64,000 nucleotides of DNA from DATFVJ01 sp963727015 (GCA_963727015.1 CAVSEV010000015.1:372001-436000), one strand, 5' to 3'; counted from the stretch's first letter, positions 32,028 to 41,257 are shown. Notes: a model not told the origin generated them from the letters alone. Program-made: numbers and translations.

Positions 32028-32373
32028 CCCGGCGATCTCCTCAGCCCAGTCCCATAGCGTCCGCACGCAACACGGCAGGACCGGCGCGCTGCCGTTCCGG
32101 TTCGTGCGGCAGGGCACCCGGCAGCGGCCCGGACGGCCGCTGCGGATAACGCCACCCGTCGCCCGGAACCCTCACGCCGCCATCGTCTCCACCACAGATG
32201 TTGGTACCCTGCCGGCCGGTGCCGTACAGCCGCCATGGCTGCCGTGAACGGTCCGGGACGGGCCGGCGGGTGCTCGCGGACGCAATGCCGCTGCCCGGCG
32301 ATCAACAAGCGCTGCCTCCCGCGCGCACGCCCGCTGAACGCCGCCGTGTTGTTGCCGTCACCGGTGCCCTGGG
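32028..32373. other. Intergenic, nothing recognised
   Basis: 346 bp between the GNAT gene end and the antiporter start, both on the minus strand. No ORF with start signals, hairpin with T-run or named motif was seen. It should include the antiporter promoter. Confidence 0.4.
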
Positions 32374-33039
32374 TCATCTGAGGTTGAGGTGTGTACGTGC
32401 GGGGCCAGGTGCCGACGCGTTCCGGAGGTTCATGCAGAAGACGTGCACGTCGTCGGCTCCGAGCTCGGCGAAGCCGATGTGCCGGTAGAACCCGGTCGCC
32501 CGCCGGTTGGCGAGACCGGCATGCAGGTGAACTCCCCGGGACCCCTGGGCTCGCAGCGTCCCGATCAGCGTCTTGATCAGCTGCCTTCCAATCCCGCGTG
32601 CCTGCAGACGTGGCACTAGGTCGATGTGCAGGTGAGATGGGTAGCGATCTGCCAGCTCAGCTGGAGTATGCCTGGGATGGTGGATCCGATGCGCCGCGCG
32701 CTGGTCCGGCGTCCATTGCGCCTCAGGAAGGTCGGACGGCGGTTCTTGATAGCGACTGCGCAGCCTGGGCCACCAGTCGCGTTCCAGCCGATCCTCGAAG
32801 GCCCGGCTGTCCAGAGCGCCGACAATGTAGCCGCCCACGCCGGCCGTGTCCTCTGCCACGAAGGCCAGGGATGGCTCGAACAAGCCGTAGGGAGCTGCAT
32901 ACACGTGCCCGAGCAATCTGGGGTCGTGGTAAAGGCCGGTCGCATCCTGGCCGTTATCGCCCGTCAGAAGGCAGATCCGGTACAAGGCGCCGAGGTCGCC
33001 GGGACGGTAAGGGCGGATGAATGCTTCCTCGCGATCCAT
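32374..33039 (-). CDS. GNAT-family N-acetyltransferase
   Basis: 221 residues. Acetyl-CoA-binding pyrophosphate loop in LVPRLQARGIGRQLIKTLIG (RxxGIG), then GVHLHAGLANRRATGFYRHI and GFAEL. N-terminal AFIRPYRPGDLGALYRICLL. The insert between (DWWPRLRSRYQEPPSDLPEA) resembles the acetyltransferase-like domain group related to NCOAT/OGA C-termini. The acceptor is unknown. GGAGGGAGCC precedes ATG 33039. Confidence 0.88.
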   Translation of the reverse strand: MDREEAFIRPYRPGDLGALYRICLLTGDNGQDATGLYHDPRLLGHVYAAPYGLFEPSLAFVAEDTAGVGGYIVGALDSRAFEDRLERDWWPRLRSRYQEPPSDLPEAQWTPDQRAAHRIHHPRHTPAELADRYPSHLHIDLVPRLQARGIGRQLIKTLIGTLRAQGSRGVHLHAGLANRRATGFYRHIGFAELGADDVHVFCMNLRNASAPGPARTHLNLR

Positions 33040-33095
33040 GGCTCCCTCCGGATATGCCTCCGAATGGCCCCTGCCTGGGCCGTGCCCTAACTGCC

Positions 33096-33123
33096 CGGGC
33101 GCCCTGCCCGGGCAGGGCGCCCG
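33096..33123 (-). terminator. Perfect 28-bp palindrome after the CoA-binding gene
   Basis: The centre is CTGCCCGGGCAG; all 28 bases pair with their mirror. It lies 22 bp past the stop of the CoA-binding gene and upstream of the GNAT gene, where a GC-rich actinobacterial terminator hairpin would be expected. No T-run. Confidence 0.55.
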
Positions 33124-33144
33124 CGCTCCAGAGCTTGGTCCGGC

Positions 33145-33621
33145 TCAGACCTGTCTGGGGACTTTGCCCGTCATGGTGAACGCCAGACGCATCGCCTTGT
33201 GCCCGGCGTCGGCGGTGGGATTGAACATGCACGGGCAGCCTCCGTCGATCACCGTGATGCCGTGTTCCCTGCCGTAATCGGCGGCCGTTTCTGAGACGCT
33301 TCCCGAGCCGAAGGACCGGTGCATCCACACGTGCTTGATGCCCAGGTCGGCGCACTCGCGCATAGTGCTTTCAGCGACCTGCGGCCTAGTTGCGATCACG
33401 ACCGCGTCGACGCCGCCCGGGATGGATCTCAGATCGGGGTAGCAGCGATCGTGCTCGACCTCGTCTGCGTTTGGGTTGACGGCGAAGACCTGGTAGCCGC
33501 GCTGCCGCAAGCGCTGGTAGACGACGTTGCTCCCGTGGCCCTGTGGTGCCCGGGAGACCCCGGTGACCGCGATGCGCTTGCTGGCGAGAAACTCGGTAGC
33601 CGCCTCTTTGATTTTCGTCAT
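33145..33621 (-). CDS. CoA-binding (Rossmann) domain protein
   Basis: 158 residues: KRIAVTGVSRAPQGHGSNVV (nucleotide/CoA loop), GYQVFAVNPNADEVEHDRCY, PDLRSIPGGVDAVVIATRP, KHVWMHRSFGSGSVS and DGGCPCMFNPTADAGHKAMR. This is the YccU-type CoA_binding_2 family, soluble, binding CoA or a similar nucleotide; cellular role not defined. The upstream ABC-2 permease ends 10 bp from its start codon region, so it may be transcribed with the exporter genes. Confidence 0.9.
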   Translation of the reverse strand: MTKIKEAATEFLASKRIAVTGVSRAPQGHGSNVVYQRLRQRGYQVFAVNPNADEVEHDRCYPDLRSIPGGVDAVVIATRPQVAESTMRECADLGIKHVWMHRSFGSGSVSETAADYGREHGITVIDGGCPCMFNPTADAGHKAMRLAFTMTGKVPRQV

Positions 33622-33631
33622 AGCTGCACCG

Positions 33632-34408
33632 TCACCTTTCCCCGGTCGGGTTCCACCGGAAGTACCGGACCGCGATCAGGAGCCCGGCCAGCCCCCACAA
33701 CGCTATGACGCCGATATCCGGCCACTGGAAACCCGCGCCGGTGGTGTGTGGGTTGAAGGCGGTCCACATGGCCGTGTTGAAGTGGCGGACCGGGAACACG
33801 TTGGCGATCGTTGTCAAGGGAGCCTTGTCGACCGGGACGAAGTTGCCGGAGATGAAGAGCAGAGGTAACACGACCGCCCAGATCATCGCCATGGCGGCTC
33901 GTTGCTGCCGGACGGCCAGGCTGAAGGCGAACGCCAGGCAGCTGAACGACGCCGCCGCCACCAGCACCGTGACGGCGAAGGCCGGCATGGTAGCCCAGGG
34001 GATGGGCACGCCGTAGGCGACCCGGCCCAGGGCCATGACAACCGCAGCAAGCACGACGGCCATCAGGAGAGCCGTTGCGACGTGCCCGGCGAAGAAGACG
34101 CCGGACGGGAGCGGGGTGCTCCGCAGCCGCTTCAGGTTGCCGCTCTCGCGCTCCAGTACCAGCGTTTGCGCCAGATTCCAGAACGCGGCCGAGATGACCC
34201 CGAGGACGATGATCCCGGCGACGTAGAACACCGTGGCTTTCATCGCCCCCTGTCCGGTCACGGTGACTGTCTGGCTGCCGAAGATGGTCGCGAAGATGAG
34301 GATGAAGAGGATTGGCATGCCGACGATAAAGAACACCGCCTGCGGGTCACGCCAGAAGCTCTTCTGGTCAAACCTGAATTCGCGGATCGCCAGATTCACG
34401 CTGTGCAT
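33632..34408 (-). CDS. ABC-2 type transporter permease
   Basis: 258 residues with six hydrophobic segments and the ABC-2 layout: cytoplasmic NLAIREFRFDQKSFWRDPQA, TM1 VFFIVGMPILFILIFATIFG, then NLKRLRSTPLPSGVFFAGHV (the coupling loop between TM2 and TM3), and AVVLPLLFISGNFVPVDKAP before the last span. ATG 34408 overlaps the ATPase stop by 13 bp. With the ATPase it forms an exporter, probably for a drug, lipid or peptide. Confidence 0.9.
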   Translation of the reverse strand: MHSVNLAIREFRFDQKSFWRDPQAVFFIVGMPILFILIFATIFGSQTVTVTGQGAMKATVFYVAGIIVLGVISAAFWNLAQTLVLERESGNLKRLRSTPLPSGVFFAGHVATALLMAVVLAAVVMALGRVAYGVPIPWATMPAFAVTVLVAAASFSCLAFAFSLAVRQQRAAMAMIWAVVLPLLFISGNFVPVDKAPLTTIANVFPVRHFNTAMWTAFNPHTTGAGFQWPDIGVIALWGLAGLLIAVRYFRWNPTGER

Positions 34409-35355
34409 GTCGCCTCCTCCACCAGCTTGAGATAGATCTCCTCAAGGCTCGGGTGCCGCACCTCCAGTCCGGGCAGCCCGGCGGCATGGTCCAGGGACCA
34501 CGAGGTCAGGGCTGCCAGAGCCGGCACGGGGTCGGCGGTCCGGATCACCAGATGCCCGTCCTCGGCCGTGAGCTGCTCTCGGATGCTCGCCGGGAGTGCG
34601 CCGGTGTCATCGCCGGGCAGCCTGAACTGGATCTCACACGACTGGTCCCGGTGCCCAAGCGTCTGTGGTGTGCCCTCGGCGATGATGCGCCCATTCGCGA
34701 TAACCGCCAGCCGATCGGCGAGCGCCTCGGCTTCGTCCATGAAATGCGTCGTCAGGAAGACAGTCTTCCGCAGCTCCCGCAGGTTCGCGATCATGCTCCA
34801 GGCCTGGTGCCTCGCGGCCGGGTCGAAGCCGGTGGTGGGCTCGTCGAGGAAGATGAGGTCCGGATCCCCGATCAGGGCGAGTGCCACGTCAAGCCGGCGC
34901 TGCTGCCCGCCTGACAGGCTCCCCGCCCGCGCCTTCCGCTTGGCGCCCAGCCCCACGTGCTCGATGGTCTCGTCAACGCCGCGCGGGTGCGGGTAGTAAG
35001 CCGCATAGCGGTAGACCAGCTCGTACACCGTCAGATCGGGCGGCAGGTGACAGGTCTGCAGGACAAGCCCGATACGCGACCGCCACTGCCGGGTGGGATG
35101 GGCCGGATCCTGGCCGAGCACCGCCACCTCGCCGGCATAGCGTGGCCGGTATCCCTCCAGCATCTCGACCGTTGTGGTCTTCCCGGCGCCGTTGGGTCCC
35201 AGGAAGGCGAAGATCTCCCCTTCGAACACCGTCAGGTCGATGCCCTGGACGGCCTCCATGTTCCCGTAACGTTTACGGAGCCCGGCGGCCGAAATCACTG
35301 CTTCGCTACCGCTCGGGCTCATCTGTCCTGCTCGTGGCAGGGTCAATGCTTCCAT
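34396..35355 (-). CDS. ABC-2 exporter ATPase
   Basis: 319 residues from ATG 35355 (GGGGGTGG upstream). Walker A GPNGAGKTTT, Q-loop GLVLQTCHLPPDLT, signature SLSGGQQRRLDVALAL, Walker B LIFLDEPTTGFDP, H-loop TTHFMDEAEALADR. The C-terminal ~90 residues match the extra regulatory domain of DrrA/CcmA-type drug-export ATPases. Translationally coupled to the permease downstream. An in-frame ATG 33 bp further in is possible. Confidence 0.92.
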   Translation of the reverse strand: MEALTLPRAGQMSPSGSEAVISAAGLRKRYGNMEAVQGIDLTVFEGEIFAFLGPNGAGKTTTVEMLEGYRPRYAGEVAVLGQDPAHPTRQWRSRIGLVLQTCHLPPDLTVYELVYRYAAYYPHPRGVDETIEHVGLGAKRKARAGSLSGGQQRRLDVALALIGDPDLIFLDEPTTGFDPAARHQAWSMIANLRELRKTVFLTTHFMDEAEALADRLAVIANGRIIAEGTPQTLGHRDQSCEIQFRLPGDDTGALPASIREQLTAEDGHLVIRTADPVPALAALTSWSLDHAAGLPGLEVRHPSLEEIYLKLVEEATCTA

Positions 35356-35663
35356 TGGTCCACCCCCAATGGGACGGCACGCACGAGCCGGCCGTCTCCG
35401 GCCGACCCCATCTCGTCCGGTTGGACATCCCACCCCGGTAGCCGGCCACCTCCTCGCCGACGTGGCGCTCCGGCCCCGCCCTTCCGCGGCTGCCCTTATC
35501 CCGAACGCTTGACCGGTGAATTCGCTGACCGCAGTGCCACCCGGCCCTTCCTGCCAGAGGCATTGGTCCCTTTGCTGCAGGGCTGGCAGGCCCTTCCTCG
35601 CCGGAGGTGACTCGTCCTTTTCCCATCGGCGCAGCTAGATGGCGCGAGTGGAGACTGGGCCGG

Positions 35664-35695
35664 CCGCGGTTAGCGTGCGCCGCGGTTAGCGTGCG
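35664..35695. repeat. Direct duplication of a 16-bp unit
   Basis: CCGCGGTTAGCGTGCG occurs twice in tandem within the 407-bp gap (35356-35762) between the exporter ATPase and the kinase/LLM gene. Nothing else was recognised in this gap; both divergent promoters should be here. Confidence 0.8.
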
Positions 35696-35762
35696 CCGCG
35701 GCGGGTGGCTTGGCCCCAGTGCGGCGGGCCACCTGCCAGGCTGGCCGGTGCAGACTTGGCGC

Positions 35763-37250
35763 ATGGGCGAGGCGCTGAATCTGCCATCACCTTGCGTCGT
35801 CGTGCTCGCGGGTCCTGGCGCGGCCGGCAAGTCGACCTGGGCGGCGGCTCACTTTGCTGCCGACTGCATCGTCTCCAGCGACCGCCTGCGGGCTGCCGTC
35901 GGCGCGGGGGAGGACGATATCTCGGCAAGCGCCGACGCATTCGCGTTGCTCGACGAGATCGTGCGGCGGCGGCTGAGCAGGAAGCTGACCACGGTGATCG
36001 ACAGTCTCGGGCTGGATACGGACCGTCGGCTGGCATGGCTCGCGCAGGCGCGGCGGCACGGCCTGCCGTGCGTAGCGGTGGCGTTCGACACATCGCCCGC
36101 CGAGTGCCGCCGGCGCAACCGGTCGCGGACCAAGCGCATCCCCGCCGGCGTCCTGTCGGCGCAGTTGCGGTCTTGGGCCATGATCCGTGACGTGCTGCCC
36201 GCCGAGGGATATGACTCGGTGCTCGCGCCACTGCCCGTCAGGGTGGTGCCAACGGCGTTCGTTTCGGCGACTGCGGCGGCGCGCCGCCAGCGGGCCGAAC
36301 CTGCGAGGCTGCGTTTCGGCTTGCACCTCGGCGGTTTCACCTTTCCTGGCGGCACACCCGCAACGGCGGCCAGCCTCCGCGAAATCGCGACGGCAGCCGA
36401 GGCTGCCGGGTTCGACGCCATCTACGTGATGGATCATTTCCGCCAGATTCCGCAGCTTGGCAGGCCGTGGGACGACTTCCTCGAGAGCTATGCGACGCTC
36501 GCTTACCTGGCCGCGTGCACCGACCGGGTGCGGCTTGGAGCCCTCGTGACCGGCATCACGTACCGCAATGTCGCGCACCTCGGCAAGATCGTGGCCACCC
36601 TCGACGTGCTGAGCACGGGCCGCGCGGTTTGCGGCCTCGGGCTCGCCTGGTACAGGGACGAGCACATCGGCTACGGCTGGGACTTTCCCCCCGTCAGCGA
36701 GCGCTACGCGCTCCTCGAGGATGCCCTGGGGCTGCTTCCGCTGCTGTGGGGCCCAGGTGCCCCGTCATTCGAGGGCCAGGTGCTGACTGTCCCAGAGGCC
36801 ATCTGTTACCCGCGGCCGCTGCAGGAACGGGTGCCCATCGTGGTGGGAGGCGGCGGCGAACGCCGCACGCTGCAGTTGGCCGCGCGGTACGCCGACGCCG
36901 CCAACGTGCTCGGGGACACGGCGGCCGTGCGGCACAAGGCGGCAGTCCTGCGCACGCACTGCGAGGAAGCCGGCCGGGACCCCGGTCAGGTCGCGCTCAC
37001 CCACCTGTCCACCGCGCTTGTTGGAGACGGCGACACGCATGTCGCCGAACTCGTCGACCGCCTGCGCCCGCGCCGGCGCGACCCGGCCTGGTATGCGGCG
37101 TCGGTCAACGCGGGCACGGTCGCCGACCACGTCGGCAGATTCCGTGAACTGGCCGAAGCGGGAGTTCAGGAGGTAATGGTCCGGCTGCCTGACCTGGACG
37201 GCCCGGCCGCGCTAGAACGCATGGCCAAGGTCATCTCCGCCTTCCGCTAG
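35763..37250 (+). CDS. P-loop kinase / LLM-class F420-dependent oxidoreductase fusion
   Basis: 495 residues in two domains. Residues about 10-165 form a zeta-toxin/polynucleotide-kinase-like P-loop domain: CVVVLAGPGAAGKSTWAAAH (Walker A), SSDRLRAAVG, and a lid AECRRRNRSRTKRIPAGVL. Residues about 180-495 form an LLM-fold oxidoreductase: RLRFGLHLGGFTFPGG, YVMDHFRQIPQLGRPW, VRLGALVTGITYRNVAHLGK and GRAVCGLGLAWYRDEHIGYG, then PIVVGGGGERRTLQLAARYA. The LLM part should use reduced F420 or FMN. ATG 35763 is where the kinase homology begins; upstream codons are open but lack a ribosome site. The joined substrates are unknown. Confidence 0.85.
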   Translation: MGEALNLPSPCVVVLAGPGAAGKSTWAAAHFAADCIVSSDRLRAAVGAGEDDISASADAFALLDEIVRRRLSRKLTTVIDSLGLDTDRRLAWLAQARRHGLPCVAVAFDTSPAECRRRNRSRTKRIPAGVLSAQLRSWAMIRDVLPAEGYDSVLAPLPVRVVPTAFVSATAAARRQRAEPARLRFGLHLGGFTFPGGTPATAASLREIATAAEAAGFDAIYVMDHFRQIPQLGRPWDDFLESYATLAYLAACTDRVRLGALVTGITYRNVAHLGKIVATLDVLSTGRAVCGLGLAWYRDEHIGYGWDFPPVSERYALLEDALGLLPLLWGPGAPSFEGQVLTVPEAICYPRPLQERVPIVVGGGGERRTLQLAARYADAANVLGDTAAVRHKAAVLRTHCEEAGRDPGQVALTHLSTALVGDGDTHVAELVDRLRPRRRDPAWYAASVNAGTVADHVGRFRELAEAGVQEVMVRLPDLDGPAALERMAKVISAFR

Positions 37251-37465
37251 GACTAGGGTCCCGTAGATCTCGGTGGCTGCGGGCTGGGCCCCAGGCGGTG
37301 CTCTAGGCGTCGATCCGGCGAGGCCCTGCTTGTTGTCGAGGAGCCGATAGTGCAACCTTCGGCGACGCCGGCACTGCCGCGCCGCCGCAGATCTGCGGGA
37401 CGCCTGGGGGAGTCCCGTGATCCTGCCCGGTGGTGTCGGGAAAAGCACTACGATCCACGCGCTCG

Positions 37466-37939
37466 CTAGCGACCCTCGTCGGCGTCCTCGTTGACAACGT
37501 GGACCGCTGCTTCCTCCGCACCCGCCGCGCCGGCATCGATGCCGACGTCGCGGGCGACCAGGTCTGGCTCCTCGGCCGGGTGCGCGCCCTCGTCCTCGGC
37601 GACCAGACGGCCGGACCGAGGATCAGCGGTACTGAGCAACGACTCGTCGGCGTCCTCGTCAGGGGACTCCTCATCGGTGTTCGCTACCGGGCGGCGATCA
37701 TCGTCGGCGTACGGATCAATGTCAGGTTCCTCCTCGGCGAGCAGCTGGTCGAGCGACTCGCCCTCCCGCTCCTCCGCTTCCGTGGTGCCGAATCCCTCCC
37801 CGGCTGACCATCGATCGGGCGGCACTATCCCCGTGTCGAGCGGGTCGTCCCCCGGGTCGCCCTCCAGCGTGTCAGAGGCGTCGAGCACCCCGTCGTCCTC
37901 GAGATCGGAAGACGGATCGTAGAGCTCGTCGTCGGGCAT
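37466..37939 (-). CDS. DUF5709 family protein
   Basis: 157 residues, extremely acidic (many Asp/Glu). It contains DDGVLDASDTLEGDPGDDPL, DTGIVPPDRWSAGEGFGTTE and EEREGESLDQLLAEEEPDID, matching the actinobacterial DUF5709 pattern. Soluble and probably largely disordered; function unknown. ATG 37939 has AGAGGGG upstream. A 63-bp open extension upstream is unlikely to be used. The gap 37251-37465 holds nothing recognised. Confidence 0.8.
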   Translation of the reverse strand: MPDDELYDPSSDLEDDGVLDASDTLEGDPGDDPLDTGIVPPDRWSAGEGFGTTEAEEREGESLDQLLAEEEPDIDPYADDDRRPVANTDEESPDEDADESLLSTADPRSGRLVAEDEGAHPAEEPDLVARDVGIDAGAAGAEEAAVHVVNEDADEGR

Positions 37940-38013
37940 GTCCTGTGTCCCCTCTTGCTCGCGATGTTCCTGCTTGCGCCGGGCCAAGCTCCCGCCGCGC
38001 ACCCACGTCCTAA

Positions 38014-38076
38014 TTTCATGATCGCGGTGGTTATTCCGTCGAGTTACCGCGATGAAGGTCCACCGCGATCATGAAA
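38014..38076. other. Inverted repeat, CATGATCG-bounded (copy 3)
   Basis: Perfect 17-bp arms TTTCATGATCGCGGTGG (38014-38030) and its complement (38060-38076), loop 29 nt. The loop holds ACCGCGATGAAGG, a partial third copy of the arm that could pair alternatively with the left arm. The right arm overlaps the last codons and stop of nadK, so one role could be termination between nadK and the DUF5709 gene. Confidence 0.85.
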
Positions 38077-38956
38077 TGTCGCGGCGGGTGCGGTCGGGCA
38101 CGCTCGCGGCGATCTCCGCGGAGTCTGTCACCCGTAGCTTGCGCCGCGCGCGCTGGTAGAACGTGGTGTGGCCGAGCCGCACGACCCGAGCGGCACCTGC
38201 CCTGGGCAGCAGGTCGATGCGGTCACCGCTGGTCACGTGCGCCGCGACCGCACCGTCGACCTCCACGGCCAGCCTGCCGCTCGCGGGCAGGATGTCCAGC
38301 GCCAGGCTGTCGTGAATCGAGAGCACGAGCCCGCGGTTGAAGGACGAGTGGGGCGCGGCCGGCGTGACGAGCAGGGCCTCGACAGAAGGGCTGACAATCG
38401 GGCCGCCGGCCGAAAAACTGTAGGCGGTCGAGCCTGTCGGGGTGGCGACGACGACCGCGTCGGCGGCATAGCTGACGAACGGGTAGTCGGCCACCCGAAC
38501 CGCGACCACGGCATTTCCCTCCCCGGGGATCCGCACGACCGCGACGTCGTTGAACGCGGTCACGATCTGATCGCCGATGACGGCGTCCACCGCAAGCCTT
38601 GGCTCGATCGTGAAGTCGTGGTTATCGATCGCCGAGAGGGCGCCGGGCAGGTCAGGAACGTCGACCTCGGCAAGGAAGCCCAGCTTGCCGAGGTTCACCC
38701 CGAGCACAGGGGCTCGCTGCCTGTCGGCAAGCCGCATGGCGCGCAGCATCGTCCCGTCGCCGCCGAGGCTGACCACCAGGTCCGCGCGCCGCCCGAGTTC
38801 CTCGGCGGATACCGCCACCGCCAAACAACGCAGCCTGCGGATCTCGCGGTCGATGCCGAGGACCTGGGTGCCCTTCTGCGCGGCCCAGTCGAGCACGGCA
38901 GTCACGGCCGCGGCCGAGTCACGCCGAGGGTGCAGGACCAGGCCGACGGAATGCAA
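38069..38956 (-). CDS. nadK: NAD kinase
   Basis: 295 residues. Phosphorylates NAD to NADP with ATP or polyphosphate in the cytoplasm. It has the ADLVVSLGGDGTMLRAMRLA loop (GGDGT at 65-69) and GVNLGKLGFLAEVD. The second site FNDVAVVRIPGEG stands where most relatives have NE, and a glycine-rich TPTGSTAYSFSAGGPIVSPS follows. Length and order are normal for actinobacterial PpnK. In many actinomycetes nadK sits between a TlyA-like methylase gene and recN; neither is here, so this may be a second copy. Confidence 0.93.
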   Translation of the reverse strand: MHSVGLVLHPRRDSAAAVTAVLDWAAQKGTQVLGIDREIRRLRCLAVAVSAEELGRRADLVVSLGGDGTMLRAMRLADRQRAPVLGVNLGKLGFLAEVDVPDLPGALSAIDNHDFTIEPRLAVDAVIGDQIVTAFNDVAVVRIPGEGNAVVAVRVADYPFVSYAADAVVVATPTGSTAYSFSAGGPIVSPSVEALLVTPAAPHSSFNRGLVLSIHDSLALDILPASGRLAVEVDGAVAAHVTSGDRIDLLPRAGAARVVRLGHTTFYQRARRKLRVTDSAEIAASVPDRTRRDIS

Positions 38957-39172
38957 GTCAGCCCCGTTCCGTGGACGATACTGCCCATTTACCGCCCACA
39001 GGTGCCACGAGCCATGGTCGTGACGTGCCCGGTTGTGTCACGCGGCCTGTCAGGGCATGCTTCGCGCATCTTCGGCGGCGCGGATCGGCGCCACGCCATA
39101 GGTGCGGGTGAGCACACGTCATGAGGGGATGTTCTCTCATGCCGCGCGCGCGGCGCCAATCGGGTCTCCCGG

Positions 39173-41092
39173 CTATCGGGCCCGCTCCCTGGAAGCACCG
39201 GACCTGCGCCTGATCGCGGCGGTGGCTTTGGCGGCCTTGACCGCGGCGGACAGCGCGCCGATGTCGTAGGCGCCGTAATGCCGGCGGCCGTTGACGAAGA
39301 ACGTCGGCGTGCCGGAGACGCTGCTCAAGTCGGCGGAGTCGACGTCTTCCGCGATCCTGGCGGCGCCGGCGCGTCTCCTGATGTGCTCGCGGAATCGCTC
39401 GACGTCCAGGCCGAGGTCTTGGGCGTGCCGGATGAGGTCGGCGGCCCGCAGCTCATCCTGGTGGTCGAGCAGCAGGTCGTGCATCTCCCAGAACGCGCCC
39501 TGATCTGCGGCGGCCTCGGCCGCTTCCGCGGCAAGCTGCGCGTGCGGGTGAACGTCGTTCAGCGGCAGGTGCCGCCACACGTACCTGACGTCGCCGTGGC
39601 CAGCGAGCAGTTCACGGACAGCAGGCTCGGCCTGGCCGCAATAGGGGCACTCGAAGTCGCCGTACTCGACCACGGTTACCGGCGCATCCTGCGGGCCGCG
39701 GATGTGGTCGCGGCCGGGATCGACAGGTGCGCCGAGATCGATGAGCACCTCGGAGGTGCCAAGCAGCGCGCGGATCCGCAGCCTGGGCGGAAGCAGCGTG
39801 GTGGCACGGAAGACCAGCCACGTCACCAGGGAGGCTCCGAGCGCCGCGCTGAGGACACCCAGTTTCGCCTCCTCGAGCTGGGTGCCGCTGAACGCGAGGG
39901 TCGCGATCAGCAGCGAAACGGTGAAGCCGATGCCGGCGATCGCCCCGGCGCCTGTGACGGCAGCCCAGCCGACGGGCGGGCGCAGCCGGCCACGGCTCAC
40001 CCTGGTGACCAGCCACGCGGCGCCGACGATCCCGATGGGCTTGCCCGCGACGTAGGCGAAAAGGATGCCCAGCGTGATCGGCGACGTGTACGCGCGGGCC
40101 AGGAAGCCCCCGTTGATAACGATCCCGGTGTTGGCGAGCGCGAACAACGGGACGATGACGTAGCTCGTCCAGGGATGGTAGAGCTGCTGCAGCCGGTCGT
40201 TGGGTGAGATAGCCGAGGTGAGCCCGGCGGTTGCCGACCGCGCGAGCTCTGGTGTCGGCTGCTCGCGGAAGTTGCGGAACAGGTCTGTCGCGCGTTCGAG
40301 GTCGCTGCGGCTGGCCGAATAGGCGTAGGTCATCAGTCCCATCGCCAGGCCGACGACGACAGGGTCCACACCCGACTTGAAGACCGCGACCCACGCCGCG
40401 ATGCCGAGCAGCGCATATACCAGCCCGTAACGGATACCGGCAGCGCGGATGAGCAGCATCACGCCAAACATCGCGACCGCGATCAGCAGCGCGGCAGGCA
40501 CCACATTCCTGCTGTAGGCGACCCCGATCACCACGAGCGAGACGAGGTCGTCGACGACGGCGACGGTGAGCATGAAGGCCCGCAGCCGATCGGGCAGGCG
40601 CGGCCCGACGAGGGCGAGCATGCCGAGCGCGAACGCGGTATCCGTCGACATTGCCGCGCCCCAGCCATGTGCGGAGGCGCGGCCCGCGTTCACGGCCAGG
40701 TAGATCGCGACGGGTACTACCATCCCGCCGGCGCCAGCCAGGACCGGCAGCGCCAGCCGCCGCCGTTCGCGCAATTCGCCCATGTCGAACTCGCGGCGTG
40801 CTTCCAGGCCGACGATGAAGAAGAAGAACGTCATCAGCCCGCTGTTCACCCAGCCGCGAAGATCCTCTGATACGGCCACGTTGCCGAGGTGGATCGACAA
40901 CTGGGTGTGCCAGACGGTCTCGTACGACGAAGCATCGGCGTTTACCCAGATGAGCGCCGCCACCGCCATCGCGAGCAGAACGGCGGCACTGCCCGTCTCG
41001 GTCCGCAGGAACATCCGCAGCGGGGTCTGCAGGTTCCGCGCCCACGCCGTTCGGCCGGAGAAGGGCTGAGCCGCCGGCTGGGACTCAGTCAT
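39173..41092 (-). CDS. nhaA: NhaA Na+/H+ antiporter fused to a DsbA/thioredoxin-like domain
   Basis: 639 residues. Residues about 20-430 are NhaA: MTFFFFIVGLEARREFDMGE, GWGAAMSTDTAFALGMLAL, then FMLTVAVVDDLVSLVVIGVA, which holds the double-Asp ion site VVDD. About eleven to twelve spans. Residues about 460-639 are a thioredoxin-fold DsbA/DSBA-like domain with the redox motif GDFECPYCGQAEP (CPYC about residue 480) and VSGTPTFFVNGRRHYGAYD, carrying the cis-Pro. The fusion is known in actinobacteria. The thiol domain could sense or oxidise envelope thiols; this is inference. No clear strong ribosome site before ATG 41092. Confidence 0.93.
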   Translation of the reverse strand: MTESQPAAQPFSGRTAWARNLQTPLRMFLRTETGSAAVLLAMAVAALIWVNADASSYETVWHTQLSIHLGNVAVSEDLRGWVNSGLMTFFFFIVGLEARREFDMGELRERRRLALPVLAGAGGMVVPVAIYLAVNAGRASAHGWGAAMSTDTAFALGMLALVGPRLPDRLRAFMLTVAVVDDLVSLVVIGVAYSRNVVPAALLIAVAMFGVMLLIRAAGIRYGLVYALLGIAAWVAVFKSGVDPVVVGLAMGLMTYAYSASRSDLERATDLFRNFREQPTPELARSATAGLTSAISPNDRLQQLYHPWTSYVIVPLFALANTGIVINGGFLARAYTSPITLGILFAYVAGKPIGIVGAAWLVTRVSRGRLRPPVGWAAVTGAGAIAGIGFTVSLLIATLAFSGTQLEEAKLGVLSAALGASLVTWLVFRATTLLPPRLRIRALLGTSEVLIDLGAPVDPGRDHIRGPQDAPVTVVEYGDFECPYCGQAEPAVRELLAGHGDVRYVWRHLPLNDVHPHAQLAAEAAEAAADQGAFWEMHDLLLDHQDELRAADLIRHAQDLGLDVERFREHIRRRAGAARIAEDVDSADLSSVSGTPTFFVNGRRHYGAYDIGALSAAVKAAKATAAIRRRSGASRERAR

Positions 41093-41257
41093 GCCGCAAT
41101 TGTCGCCTCACCCGCAAGCTCGCCGCGGCGAACCCCGCGGCTATGCCGCCCGTTACCCGGCAAGCCGGCAACGACGCGAGGCCTGCAGGGCGAGCGCGAC
41201 GGGACTTGACATTAACCCGGAAACATGCTGATCAGCTCCGCCAGCAAGACCCGCGCC

